A stretch of 64,000 nt of DNA from Plectrocnemia conspersa (Eukaryota > Arthropoda > Insecta > Trichoptera > Polycentropodidae). Below the pieces are notes generated by a model. That model made no database searches. It was not told the DNA's origin and was given only the letters and a program-made list of their open reading frames with translations. How positions within the stretch are numbered: position 1 is the stretch's first letter; every line of letters starts with the position of its first letter. Of the stretch, positions 1 through 13,680 are shown piece after piece. A program made the position numbers and the translations under genes. The stretch covers positions 744,001 through 808,000 of the forward strand of contig VTFK01000048.1 in NCBI GenBank assembly GCA_009617715.1, in the 5' to 3' direction.

Positions 1-3000
1 TTTTTTAGTAACTTTAACCAAAAACCGACAAACCTGAGTTTGTGTAAAAATACCAATAATAGCAATTTTCTAATTTTTCTAGGGAGAATAAAATATATTG
101 CTAGAATACTGAAATGTAAATTATATACTTTTGTATTTGCTATATGTATACGTTTATATAGTACTGAGAAACAGTCAAGAAATAGTAATTGGATACATAT
201 CAATGCGTTTGTCGTTTGATGTATAAAGCTGTTTACTAAAAAGAGATTTATACAATATATAAAAAATGCAAGAAATACAAAAAATGTTCATTGATGATTT
301 TAAATTAAATCTATAAATACTTTATACATGGATTCATTTAATTATGTTTTATTAACAGCAAAAAAATACATAAATAAAACACAAAGTTATATATATCAAT
401 ATGATATATTGTATATGAAAAATAGTATAGATCAAAGTACAAATCTAATATACAATATTATAAAAAAGTTGATTCAATATCTAATATCATAATTTAATCC
501 AATAATTAAATGAATAAAAACGTACAAACATATAGATATAATTTTAGAAATGTCTCATGACGTTCAATAAAAGTTTTCCAGTGCTTAGATACTACCTACT
601 TATTATATATACCTCTAGAAGATAAATCTCTTCCCTGAGTGCGCAGCCACTTGTGCACCGACTGCTGCAACTCTGTGATCTAAATCTAATATAGATATTG
701 TATAAATTTGTTTGGTACCATTTGATTTCAAAACATACAGGAGTATGCTTATACGTTATATAAAATATACAATACTAATACTAAGGTAAAGAGTCTTTTA
801 TACATATATGTATAAATATCGTTATTCTGATTTCATGACATCCCACTTAAAATTTAACTATTTAAATTAAGTAACTGAATCAAAAAAAAACCTGTGAAAC
901 TGAAACGCTCTGCCGCATGTTATTTATGCCCTTATAAAGTTTAGGGTTCGATGGGGTTTCGAATCGTGGTATTATAAATTATTACACCTACGTGGGAAGC
1001 TCGCGTGGGTCTTGAGCCATACACAAAATCAAAGGTTAAAAGCATGACAAAAAAAATCGCCTACCAACATGTACCTTCTTGGATGTATTGTAATATTTTT
1101 TTTATTTGCCTACGTGATAAAAAATGAAATAAAGGTAAGGCTATGAAACAAGAGTACTTATTTTTTTATTTACTGTAACAAGTCTAATCGTTCTTTTGTA
1201 CCTTGAAAAATTAAAAATAATTATTTTACATAAAAAACGTACAGTATTTTCGTATGTAAATACACGTGTATAAAATACACCTGGGTTAAATGAATGCTAA
1301 GATTTTTATTTAATAATATAAATAAAATTAATTAACAATAATTGTTATTAAATTGTGATGTTCGTGTAGTATTCTATGATGTTCATAGAAACAGTGTATA
1401 CTTATAGTTTATTAAATCATATTAATATAATTTTTCAATAAAAAAATACTTTTCCATAGTTTTACTACACTTATATAAATATTGCTGTATCTAATATGTG
1501 ATTTAATTCACAATGCGCTAATTAATTTATATAATTATACTGTATTGAACAAAAAAATCAGGCTTAAATATTATGTAACATAGTCGGTTGTAAAAAGTAT
1601 AAAATATTTTGATATATTAAAAAGTATAAAATATTTATAAGATATTTTGTTTATATCTACTATTACTGCTTAGATTTCGTATATCTATAGATTTTATTGA
1701 CTCGAGCAGAATTTATAGTAAACGCTGAACGTCTACGCTTTATAGGAAAAACGTGTGAGTATTTCAATTACAGTTTTCCGTTTTCCTATTTTATTTTGCC
1801 TGTACTTATCCTTCTAAAAGATAAACTTACGTTTAAAGCTATAATAAAATAATAGTACTAATAAACATGCATATATGTAATATATAATGGATTCTAATCT
1901 ATACAATATTTGTTAAAAGATATTATTAAGAGTTTCACATTGATTTTATTTGTAAATATATATAAAAACCATTAAACAACGTATTAACTGGTACAAATCT
2001 ACATAAACATATAAGCTTGTAAATGTTTACATTAATACAGCAGCCAAGAAATAAACGTAAAAAACAATAATTTTGTAATTATGTACATCTGAAGATGGGT
2101 GTAAATTCCAACTTCTCTAGTACTAGATTATCTGTCTAATTTCGATGATTCGGGGTGGAACCAGACTTTTTGTTACTGTCTAATACATGTTTTATTTCAC
2201 TCGTTGATTTGTGAAACAGTAGATTTAAAATCAGTAAAAATAGCATCGTTGTCATTCTATATAATGCCAACGTTGATTTCGGGTATGCTGCGTTTTTGTA
2301 TACGATTATATCTGCGTTTTGAAACTGTTAATATGTACCGTTTTATGGATATCTGCTCGGATATGTAATATAATTCACGCTGACGAGAAGAAAGGGACGC
2401 AAACTAATTAATATATAAGAGCCTTTTATAATTTTTTAGTCTAGTCTATGCAAATAAGGAATTACATTGCTTATCAACAGCAAAAGAATTCGGCCGAAAC
2501 TAGACTTCTTTATAAAACTTTTTCTAGTCCAAAACCAACTGACAAGCAGTCGGCTTTTTACTTGATTACTGACAGATAAGATTTATTTTGAGCCTTAGCA
2601 ACGTTATTCAAAAGCTTAGTAATTTAACTGGAAAATCTACGGAATGATTCATTCATGTATAAATATTATTGTTCATTTTTTACAGTCAGTTGTATATATG
2701 TATTTTTAATAAATTAATTCACATATTGCGTCGCGGTAAAATGTGGGGCTTACTTTACAGTAAATAGTGGAATGAGTCTAGTTGTGAACTCAAGCTGCTA
2801 AGCTCTTGCCTGTGATTTGATTTTTTTCTAGCCAGAAAATTTAAGTTGGGTTATGTAAAACTTTTTTTTAAATGAATGATTAGGTTAACTAAAGAAAAAA
2901 TTATTTCAAACTGATCGTATCACCTAAGCAACTTTGCTCCAAAGCCCTCTAACTTTGGAGTATATTTTAACATTTTGCCGTACGTGATAAATATATAAAC

Positions 3001-4400
3001 TTGAGCCGACATATAAAATCTTGAAGCTCGTTTCTAAATATACTCACACGTATTATAAAGATATGTATATCCAAGGAGAGTTTAGATACCGAATATTCCC
3101 CTTGCCGAGACCACCCTTGTCGTTTTACGAAAATTAAATCATAGGTCCCAAGAGTTCATTATCGATCGGCAAATTATCCGCGGATGGACAGAGACAGAGA
3201 GAACGGCACATAAATTTCTAATTTAGTCATATATCGACCCGGCCGCGTGACACTGGGTCACCAATGCATGAGCAATGGTCAGATTTGCGAGCTCCTGACG
3301 ATGCCTTATATCTAATGTTCGTTGATGTTATGGAACTCCGTAATTAAGCCCCAATTTCAATATTTAATCATGAATAAATTTTCAACGAAGGTGGTACTAG
3401 TTATATGACACACACATACACACAAACATCTGCTTCGTGTTTGCAGCTAGGAGTTTATTAGTTTATGCTAACGCTGCTAAGCCCTGAATATGACGTTATA
3501 CTCCATATAATATGAGGAGTATTATTTAAATACCAGATCCGTTAAAATATCAACGAGAAATTCAATCATGCAAATCCGATCGCATGTATTTGATGTTAAT
3601 CCAAATTGGCGAGTTATAAGCGCCTATATGAAATATTATCAGCTTTATTATTCTTTTTTCGTATACTATTATCATTGAAAAGCGCATACTTTAGTATACC
3701 GCAAGAAGTGAAAACTTATGAAAATTTTCAGTTGGCACAATTTAAGCTCTTTATAATTAAAAACATTAAAAACAAACAGCAATAGTTAATTCAAACCATA
3801 TTTATATCGGTCGGCGGGCGAAATAATTTCTCACCGGCCAACCAATAAATTGTCGCAGAATAAGAGATTGACTTCACTCAAATGCTCACCTTTCTACGAC
3901 AACTAGTTTTTTCTTAAGCCCTATAAAAAATATTTGGTAAAGAAGCTTTTTTTTTAGATCGAAAAGTCACCTCGCAATCTAAGATAAGGCTGCAAATATA
4001 GAAAGCGCTATATGCAAGTTGATTTTACTGTTATTAGCTGTGTGGCACATACCCTTCAGCTGGCCTACACATGCGATGTTATTTTAGTTATATGCCAGAA
4101 TTACAAACTTTTTACACCATTTCCTTATTTATGTAAATGTTAAATTATATAAACACTTCATGATAGAAAAATGAAATCTCTACAAAATCTAAAGAACTGA
4201 TCCAGAATTAATTTGCAATCTACAATAGCAAGATATAAAGTAAATATAAGCACATAATTTAAATACAAGCATTATACAGTAACTATCAAAAAAACATATC
4301 ACTTCTCAAAATAATAAGAATAAAATATATATCCTTTGTCTTTGTTTATATGTTTCTAAATTTTTTTAAATAGGATTACCTGATATGTTAAAAATATTTT
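1..4400. other. AT-rich non-genic stretch
   Basis: No gene can be assembled here. The sequence is AT-rich with many short homopolymers. Patches of more balanced composition occur around 615-700, 2330-2400 and 3080-3330 and could be exons or conserved non-coding DNA. Only 615-685 also has exon-like borders and is listed separately. A short hairpin at 4378-4417 lies at the left edge of the mariner remnant. Confidence 0.5.
615..685 (-). CDS. candidate terminal exon, unrecognised protein
   Basis: On the minus strand an acceptor (TATATTAG) is followed by a 71-base open stretch ending in TAG at 615-617. It enters with two bases of a split codon and then encodes 22 residues beginning LDHRVAAVGAQVAAHS and ending KRFIF. 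The composition is clearly less AT-rich than the surroundings and the peptide looks like the end of a coiled coil. I do not recognise the protein and found no matching upstream exon, so this is a candidate only. Confidence 0.3.
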
Positions 4401-4407
4401 TAATATA

Positions 4408-5975
4408 TCAGGTTATTCCGCAAAGAATGTAATTTTTTTATTAAAGTTTTAACCGAATATGTGTTTGCCCATATCTAGACTCCACATTACGATATTTAAC
4501 AAAAAATTGGCCCCAAAATTTATGATTAAGTAAAAAAATTATACAAAATTGCGTGCTATATGAATTTTTTTCAAAAAATCGGCAACTACGGCCACTAAAA
4601 AAACATTTGCAAATAGGTATATTCATTAGATATTCTTAAATGTAAAAGATGGTTTTAAAAAAATCAAACTAATATAGATGATGATGTCCTGGCTGCAAAA
4701 TTCTAAGCAAATTATACTTAAAATATCCATCATCTGGCCGAGAAATTCAAATAGTCGGATTCATCAGTGCATGGATTTTATGAAAACATTGTGAAGGCAT
4801 ATTATGGGTATCCAAAATACAAGCCCAGTGAGACACTAAAAATCATTGATGATGATCGCATAACAGAAATCGAAGCCAGTACAGAGATGTCAATTCAGAA
4901 GTTAACAGATAAGACAGAATATTCATGGTCTAGCATTCAAAAAAGATTTAAATACAATGCGAAGGTGTGAGGACAAGGCGTGTGAATTCCATACGCACTA
5001 AGCGACGAGAACAAGGCGACGCGCCTGCTTTGTACTGCGAGAAACATGCTCTCGGATGAAACACTGTAGCTCACTCTCCATATTCTCCCAAAATAGCACC
5101 ATCAGCTTATCATTTATTCAAGTCTCTACAACATAATTTAAATATTAAAATGTAATAGTATTAATAAACTCAAAACATTTCTTTCTGAATATTTTAATTC
5201 ACAGCCACTTATTTTTTACAAATGTTGGATTTAAAACTTGATTATTTAATAGAAGATTAATTAATAATTAATTGATTAATTAATAGAAGAAGGTTATATC
5301 TGCGATAGAGATTATTTTTAAGAATAATATTGTAAGATAAATTTGTTATTGGAAAAATACTTTTCATTAAAAAGAACGTACTTTCTTTTGGGTACCCCAA
5401 TATATGAGTTCTACACGAATTAAGCAAAGAAAACAAGTCAGCGCGTATCTGCATTTACCAAGAAAAGATAGTGATTATCCTTGGGTCAATTATCAAAACC
5501 TACCTCGAAGCCCGAGATCACGTAAAAAAAGTTATTTTGGTTGTATTGTAGGATTTCAAGGAACTATGCATTACGAAACTCTCAAACGTGGTCAAATAAT
5601 TAGGGAAAGCTTATTGTGATCAGCTAGATCGCTTGCACGAGAAAGTAATAAAAAGGTCTGTACTTGGCAACAAAAGTTGAATCGTTCTATAACACGAAAT
5701 AAACTCGAAAAAATCAAAAAACTTCCCTGGAAGCTTTATCTCATTTACTTTATACTCCAGACTTTGCTCCTTCCAACACTTAAAATGCAGACAATGTGAA
5801 AAAGAAGAATCAGAATGTTTTAAGTCAAAGCCACCAACATTTTATGCTAATGGAATTAACAATAATACTGAGAGGTAAGAGTATTGTATTTTAAAGTATT
5901 AAAATAAAAATAAACATCTAATAATTATTTTTTGTTACGTTCAAAAAATGACATATATTTTGGGAATACCTTATA
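4408..5975 (+). mobile_element. decayed mariner-family transposon, composite
   Basis: The left edge reads ATATCAGGTTATTCCGCAAA and the right edge, on the other strand, TATAAGGTATTCCCAAAATA, so degenerate terminal inverted repeats are present. Inside are pieces of a mariner transposase: 4767-4967 resembles the N-terminal DNA-binding part, 4970-5060 resembles the WIPxALSDENKATRL stretch with stops, and 5075-5150 still matches, at nucleotide level, the block that encodes the PYSPDLAPSDYHLF region. A second run at 5404-5880 repeats the later part (GTMHYETLKRGQII, DQLDRLHEKV, TPDFAPSN) with frameshifts. The C-terminal block occurs twice, so two copies were probably joined or nested. It cannot encode an active protein. 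Confidence 0.75.
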
Positions 5976-6622
5976 TACTATTTTTTAGTGGTTACTTAGC
6001 TAATAATACCGAAAACTTTTGCGATGAAAATATTTAAGAAAAATATAGTGCCAAATCGTTCACACAATTATAAATATTTTAGTTAGGTTACCGACGAGAT
6101 AATTTTTGCAGTATTTCAGTTATAAGCAATCATTAGCTTAATTACTTTTATCAACATGGGTGAAAATAACCGGTTAAGAATAAAAAATAATTTTCAGATA
6201 TTAAATAATACTACTAATGTGTTTACGCGATAAGCAAAAAAAGTGTATAATAATATCAGTGAGTATTTGTTAGACATTAAATATTATTTTAAAACATGTG
6301 AACAACCTTTATATGTGGATAAAGAAAAGGAGTGTATGCAGTTCTATACCTGCCAAAAAACATTTTTAGCCAAAGTATGTAATGGACCAATTTACACAAA
6401 AAATGGACTGTTCTGGATTGAAAAAGAGTGGCGCTTTTAGATAAGAGCTAAATAAATGTATACAAAGCAAATCGCACTTTGTATTATACATCAACAAGTT
6501 AATAAAAAGTACAGCGAAAAATGTCTTCAAGAAATTGCAAAATCCAAAACACCTTTTTATATTCCGCGTAGAAGGTATCGAATTACACAACAATGAATAG
6601 AGCAGTGAAATATAAAACTTAC

Positions 6623-6704
6623 CTTGGTTTTTTTATCCCTTCGATAGAAAATCACGTGTGCTTTCATCAAGTTTGGACTGCGATTTCTTGGATGTTTCTG
6701 CATC
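6623..6704 (-). CDS. candidate internal exon, unrecognised protein
   Basis: On the minus strand a strong acceptor (pyrimidine-rich run ending ATGACAG) and a consensus donor (CCAAG followed by GTAAGT) bound 82 bases. Two frames are plausible. One is open throughout, entering with one base and leaving in phase 0, and contains MQKHPRNRSPNLMKAH. The other reads DAETSKKSQSKLDESTRDF and stops near the end, as a last coding exon might. Good splice signals on both sides are the main support. I do not recognise the product. Confidence 0.35.
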
Positions 6705-7662
6705 CTGTCATAAATAAAAAATAGTCAGTAATGTTTTTTTAACAATATGATCAACGCAGTAAAGATAGGATTAAAAAAATGAATACCCAAATATAATATT
6801 ATATTAAATGTAAAAAAATATTGGACTAGCCCTGGAATACTTCCTAATTAAACATATATTTGTACCATAATTAAGAAAAAAAATCTAGGACAACTAAACG
6901 AGCAAACAAAATAGAAAAACTACTTCAGTTAAACGGGGTGCAACATAATTACTGTTTATTAGTGAGAATATACTATAGAATATATAAGTATTATATGTAT
7001 TAATAATATAATAATGTATTTTAATTGTGTTAAATTATACTGTTTTAATTTATATTTGGATTAATTTGTTCATTACTAGTTTTTAATCTATCGTTTTATA
7101 TAAAATATTTCAATATTAAATATTAAAAAAATCAAGAATTTATTATTTTTTAGCCATTCTGCATAAACTATTTTGCTTTAATTTTAACAACCAAATTCAC
7201 TAATAAATGCTTTGTTTTTACATTGGGAATCGCTGACTTATAACATATTACCTGCTACTAGTATAACATATATTTAGAGAAATCTATAACTATAATACTT
7301 CTTGATGCAAGAGGTACTAACATCAAACATAATATTTCATATCGGAATAAACGAATGGATTGTAATGGAAACCTTGTTTCTGAAGCAAGCTCAAGTTTTA
7401 TTCGTTTATTGTAATATGATTTGCAATAAAACAGTAGAAATGGAATCATAAAGGATCGAGAATATTATATTTAAATTATTCGCTTTCTAAATGATTTCCT
7501 TTTCATAACGAAGCAAATAAAACGAAACCGTATTAAATTGAATGATTAATTTCAAAGGGGATTTTTTTTAAATATGTATAATTGTATATACATATGTTTA
7601 TATTTCGTTTTCCTTGTTGTTTTAGCATATAACCTTTTTAAGCAAAGACGTATTGTTTCCTT

Positions 7663-7860
7663 TCAGTACGTTTCTAGCGTATCCCTAAGCAAACGAAGCG
7701 TCGGTATTATTAATGTGTACCCATTTCGGGATTTGCTCCTATCGGCACGGAAAACAAATTGTTTGTAAATTTTCGCTTTTCTTGGACGCCCACTTTTTCC
7801 GACGTTTTCCGCAGAAATTAATGAGATCGGTCCCGTTTTTGTGTTCAATTTCCCACTTCA
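7663..7860. other. less AT-rich island, possible conserved non-coding element or old exon
   Basis: The base composition departs sharply from the flanks. On the minus strand an open frame of 61 codons contains GRPRKAK, similar to an AT-hook core, but there is no homology I can name and no convincing splice pair. It could equally be a conserved regulatory element of a neighbouring gene. Confidence 0.25.
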
Positions 7861-8422
7861 TTTAATTCCAATTCCAACGAGTCAATTTTATATTTATATA
7901 CGGGATCTTTTTGTCTGTCTGTTTATAAAATAATATATAGTATACCTTAAGTGTAAATTGGCAAAACTTTAAGTAAAACTGAATAAAAAATCACTATCTT
8001 GTTGGAACACCAGTCAAAAAAAAGTATATACTACGGATTAACTTATGAAACATTTACACGTGAAAAAAAGAACCAGATGAATGTTTAATTAAAAATTATC
8101 GGTTTAAAATTTTATAAAATAAAATACACCACACAGTTTTGTTTTTCTTGTTAATTTGACAAATGAAGAGTTATATAATTTAAACTAATTTATATTATGT
8201 ACTAATTTATATATTTGTACGAATAAATTTTATTTTAGCAATCATTCACACATTGTAACATTTCACCGTTTATGCATCGTTTTTCTCTATACCTATTTAC
8301 TGGAATGTCTAAGAAAAATATATTTTTAGGTTTTAAAAAACAAATATACCATATATTGTTATTGCTATTTAAAAAAAATATTTTACTTTAAGACTATCAC
8401 GCGTTAACTACTTGTACAAATA

Positions 8423-8722
8423 CAGTGATACCTCGGTTTTCATCGATAATCCGTCCAAAACAATCTTTGAAATCCGAAACCGACGAAACCCGAAGCAATT
8501 ATATATATTTGTAATAACATTACGAGGCATGTCATTGTAGTATGTATTAACACTCGCAATCAATAAAAAAAATCACAAAAACAGTAACACTGACAAGCAA
8601 TGGAATTGTTTGGCGAGACGGGTGGGCTAGATGCTCACACAACGAGAAAAAACACTGCGCAGCGCATGGGTCGCGTACTTTAACGAAATCCGAGGCAATC
8701 GACGAAAACCGAGGTACCACCA
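8423..8722. mobile_element. pogo/Tigger-type miniature element (MITE), 300 bases
   Basis: Terminal inverted repeats are CAGTGATACCTCGGTTTTC on the left and, on the other strand, TGGTGGTACCTCGGTTTTCG on the right, both running on into ATCGAT-like sequence. TA dinucleotides flank both ends (8421-8422 and 8723-8724), the target duplication of the Tc1/mariner/pogo superfamily. No coding capacity remains. Confidence 0.8.
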
Positions 8723-8724
8723 TA

Positions 8725-11700
8725 TCTTTACAAAAACATATTTTAAAAAAAAAATTTTAAATGATAAAATTCTTTAAAAAATAATACTTTTATTCTACCC
8801 GTATTCTATAACCTAGTTAAAAAATAAATATTTTCACTAGTATAAATTTATTTTTACTAACTAGTCCAGTGAAAATGTATCTGATTTATAATTTCACTGG
8901 TTAATATCAGTACAACTGGATTATTAAATCTGCATTCGGAACATTTTGTCTTTAACGGGTGATGTGTCGGTCTGCTGTCGTTAAAATTAAATTTGACATT
9001 TGCGAAATTTACTGTCCAAGCCCAAACCTAACGTCAATGAATTAATAAATCTAATGAAAGTTCAAAACTGTAGTTAGTTTGTATTTGGTTAATTTATTTA
9101 AATGACGTTTGCATTTTAACATTTTAGTTTTAACAGGTTATGCGTTGCCCAACTATTTTTTAAAACAAAATTTGTTTGAGTGGTGGTGGTCTATAGTTAA
9201 TATTTAAAATTTTATTTTGAAGCACATCAATAAAATTGTATTGCCAATGTATTGTTTCGGAATAGCTGACTTCAAACACTAAGATGGAATACTTTTTGTT
9301 ATCTTAATCTATCTAAGCACAATTATGCGACGATCATCCAGCCAATCGGTGAAATATGTATACGCCTTTAAAAAGCAACATTCGCTTGATGGGCATTGTC
9401 CAAGGTCGTATTGCATTGCAACGGGTATCTTGTGGATCCGGTGATTTATTATATCCGTGACCGTTTCGCAACAAAGATATATTCTCTCTGACGGAGAATA
9501 TTTACAGTAAGAATAAAACTCGTGTTATTTATGCGATTTTTTCCGGTCGTAACGAGGGCTTATTTGTGTGGTCCGTCCTTTACGTTATTGTCTTGTTTTC
9601 CTTGTTGATAGATGATCATTTTGGTCACAGTAAATCAACTTCAGGTTTTGAAAATAAGACCCTTTCAAACGTGGCACCTGTGTGTGGTCGCTACAGAGAT
9701 AAATATATTTATTTAAAAAAATATGCATTAATTGGATATGCACAATAATATAATTCACAATAAAATAAAATATTATAAAAAATTCAATATCAAATAGATT
9801 GTTTTTATTGATTTTATTTTATTAATGCATATTGACAATCTTAAATATTATTGAAATTAAACAGCATATTGATGATAACCATATAATATTTCACCATTTG
9901 ATAAATTAAATTGTATAATATGAGTTTTCAGTATTCTCAAACATAACTGGATTGAAAACCCTTGCTTTAGACCCCATACATAACAATCTAAATATACTTA
10001 TATATTTATATATCCATTTTTTCTCATTAGGAAAATTTACTTTGTGGAATTTTCGTGTCTGAAATTTTTGCTGTTCAGAATTTTCGGGTCCGCAATTTTT
10101 GTGTTTTTGTTTCCGCAATAATCCGATTATCCATTCATATACATATGTATATGCATACATATACGTTTTGTTTTAAGATAAGATTTGCCAAGACCACCTA
10201 AAATCCTTGGAGAAAAATTCTCATAAAACTAATTGATTTGTGTCCCTTTTTATTGACGTAAACAAACGACACTGTATCCGATTTAAAATCCATTGAATAG
10301 TATAAAGCAAAAGTTCACAAGCATGTGTATAAAAACTGTGGAACAAGTGACTAGAAAAAGAGCACTAACAGGTCAGTTCCAAATGAGAACAGGTACCAAG
10401 CATCCTTAGATGACACATACCATTAAATTATTTTTCACTCAAAATTTACAAAGATGCAAGACAACGATTTGTATAAGATTTACTTTACAATAACAAAAAT
10501 TGGTTCTTTAATATAAAAATAATATTAAATTCTTAAAATTGGGTAAATATTATTTTAACATAAGAATTAGTTAGTATGTTTGGATGTGTCTTGGGGCGGA
10601 TGTTTTTCTTTATCTAAGCCATTGTATCGAATATAATATGTCTCAATTTTTTTCGGATTTCGTGGCCAAAGGTTGTGACTTTGCAATCAAAATAGACACC
10701 AGTGAAATAGTGTTGAGTTGTACAGTTTTGTAGACTGAACGCTAGTAGAGAAGTGATGTTCTCTATATGATCCGCTGAGGTCTCTGTTGTTGCTGTTTGT
10801 TCTCGGTCTCGGTCTGGTTGTCTACCGTCTCAAACCGTGTGATCTTCTGCTCTCGATGCGTGTACTAGTCTCTGATCCTCTCGTCTTAAATCGCTTAATT
10901 ATCTGCCGATGTGGCAAGTTGTCATATATTTATACTCTTCGAATTTTCTTCGGCAAATAAGAGATACAGAAATTATTTAACCAACGAAATATTTTCACAT
11001 TTTAATTAAGTTAAATTGTATGGTAAATACATACCTAAAGTCATTAATTCAAGGGATAGGTTACAATAGCGGTTTTTACGCTGGATTGACGCATTGTCTA
11101 TTGCATACTTTACGCACAAAATGATGCTTAAGAAACGGTTAACAGTCTTTTTCATAAATTTGAAATAGTCGTTTGAATGACTAGCGTTAAGTACATTATT
11201 CATTTTAACTTAAAATCTTCCATCCCCCCACCACCCATAAATATAAATGTTTAGTATATTCATTATCTTCTGTTTTTCTTGTTTTCTAGTTTAAGGACCC
11301 TAAAAAAATAATATCCCCAATGTAAATGTTGAATGACATATATTCCAAATTATTCTCATTTACCCCCAGTAATTAACTTAATTATAAAGTTGATTTTTTG
11401 CATATTTTTAAGAAACTTTAGCGAACTAATAACACCTGGAAATGTAAAATATGTTAGATATTTATGCTGCGTGCAAATTTTATTTTGACATTTATAGAAA
11501 AAAAACATATTTTTTAAGTAAATTAAATAATATATATTTGTATTATTTTCCATTGATACGTTGGCATTCATTTATTTACTCTTAATGAATAATCGCCATT
11601 TTAAGCTATGTTTGTAAATATTACGACATTGGCTATCTTGAATTAGAATCAGGTTTATTTCGATGAAATCCTAATCTCTGACAAAGCTAGATAATGATAA

Positions 11701-12211
11701 AACTTAATCGGTGACATGTAAAATAAAACGTGAAATTCTACAATAAAATAATGTTTATATTATTTCTAGCGACATTAAATTATATGTTTCAAATTTCCAT
11801 TTATTATTTGAGTCATAAATTACATGTGTTAGGTAATTACCGATGAATTAACTAAATCCTTGAATTAACTAATAAGGCATAGCCGCAAACATCGATCATT
11901 TTCATTCAGAATTCAAAAGCAAAAACCTCTCGTCCCTCGGAGTCCGATCGTTGCGTTTATGGGTAAACTTTTGCGGCTTTTTCGTTGTTTAACTCTCAAA
12001 CAACCGCCAGCCAATAAACAGTCTTGGGAACGATGTCTCCTGACCGAGTTTTAGTTGCCTCTGTAAACTTTTCGCAAGAGAGAAAAAAATAAAAATAAAA
12101 TAAATATATACCATAGCAATATGAAACGTTTAATCGAAGAAAACGTGTTTCGTTAGATTATTTTTCCCCAATGTAACGCTTAACTCTATATTCCTTTCTT
12201 TCTTTATTTAG
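8725..12211. other. non-genic stretch with scattered balanced-composition patches
   Basis: No gene is supported. Patches at about 9300-9560 and 10650-10920 are less AT-rich. At 10030-10110 short degenerate repeats of a GAATTTTCG-type word occur. Confidence 0.4.
10740..10980. repeat. dispersed repeat related to 41440-41600
   Basis: The words CTGCTCTC, CTCTGA, CTTCTTGTCTC/CTCTCGTCT and AATCGC, and a downstream AACGAAATATT, occur in the same order here and at 41440-41600. This indicates two diverged copies of one dispersed repeat, perhaps part of a long terminal repeat. The element type is undetermined. Confidence 0.3.
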
Positions 12212-12315
12212 ATTTCGATCAAATAGGCGCAGAAAGGAAATGGAAGACGATAAAAATGGATATTTTTAAGGGTACGACATCAAGCGCTGATATAAACGAT
12301 CTGGTCGCGGAAGAG
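12212..12315 (+). CDS. candidate internal exon, unrecognised protein
   Basis: An acceptor (TTCTTTATTTAG) precedes a 104-base open stretch that ends at GAG followed by GTATAT. In the open frame, entered with two bases of a split codon, it begins DFDQIGAERKWKTIKMD and ends SSADINDLVAEE. Composition and the hydrophilic peptide look coding. No partner exon is evident; the open frame at 12660-12842 does not join it in phase. Confidence 0.4.
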
Positions 12316-13680
12316 GTATATCGATATTGACATATAATATAGTATCAAAGGCATAAATATATATATTTAATACCTAAATATATAACATGATGATATATTA
12401 CATTCACCAACTATATGGCGAATAAAAAAAATTAGCACTGTTTCAGAATTTCATATAAAAATGTTTTTATTTAAATTTTTGGATTAGTCTAAATTATAAA
12501 ATTAAAAAATCAGTAAAATATGTTATGAAAGACAACCATAAACTTTATTGTTAAACCAGTATATGTATGCATATGAAAAATATATTCTTTTTACCCCGTT
12601 ATGAATAAAACTTCACAGTAGCATATAACTCCTCGTTTCGTACACTTTTTTAAAAAATTATGTCAACAAATCAATGGTATCATTCATATGTATGCCGTTA
12701 TGGCAACATTCCATCTTGGCACAATTGTGAATGGAATTCCGATCAGAGCAATCAATCCTTCATGCCAGACATGATATTATTGTATAGGCGCGGACGTGAG
12801 CTGAGAATAATCGTCGATTCCGAGAAGACTTACAAGAAGTATTAAAATCACGTCACGGATAAATGAAAACGTATCGCTACAATATGCACGTGAGGTGACT
12901 CGCTTAACGATCGTAACAAGAAAAGATAGAAAAAAGAAAATTGCTAAAACGTAGACGGTCGTATGTTCCGGTTACGCAGCTAGAAAGCTCGTATACCTAT
13001 ATTCGGGGATTTTTCGCCAATTAATCTAGGTAAACCGACAAACAAACGGCGATACTTTCGACATAAAGGCGAAGTAGAGTGAAGAATTTAGATCTCTTTA
13101 TTTGGCATTTATTGGAGATGTGGGTCACGACTCTGGCGTATTGATTAACTTTCACGCTAAGGACCCGTTTCAATTAAGAACAGGTATATGTATGCCCCTG
13201 ATCGGCCCGATCAGATTAATTTCAGCATTGTACGGAATCATGAAAAAAAATAATCCGTTATCTCGTGTATGAAATAAATTAAATTATTACAAGTATCTAC
13301 TTTAAAATACTCGTGAAACAAAGAGTAATCTCATTTATTGACTAATCTTGTAGCGAAGGCGATGGATTATAATTAATATAAAATATAAACATACTTAATA
13401 ATTTAATGAATATTTTTAACCTACTTGGCATTATACACCAAAAGGCTTTTAAGGAAGCAAAAAACTTTTTTTTTATTTGTTACAAACCTAAACATCATAA
13501 CTAGACAGGTTTCATGAATGCATCATAATGGTGGCCTAATAGTTTTGCTTTTAAGTCAAAGCTTATTATTATTATTTTACGTACTGTTTGTTTATGTTAG
13601 TTATTCATGAAGTTTTCCATCGGTGCAACCATTAGATCCAGACATCTCCGAAGCTAGTTTAACTCTGATTTCGAACATCG

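Larger units (their letters stand above)
5976..8422. other. mostly non-genic stretch
   Basis: There is no recognisable gene apart from the exon-like block at 6623-6704 and the balanced-composition island at 7663-7860. An open frame at 6243-6440 on the plus strand has several cysteines but no recognised homology, and was not called. Confidence 0.4.

Noticed and set aside
930..970. GGTTCGA-type words that could be a tRNA B box
   Set aside because: No A box or cloverleaf fits upstream; a similar word at 54940 fails for the same reason.
12660..12845. 61-codon open frame on the plus strand following the candidate exon at 12212-12315
   Set aside because: An in-frame stop lies four codons upstream, no acceptor gives a matching phase, and the peptide is not recognised.
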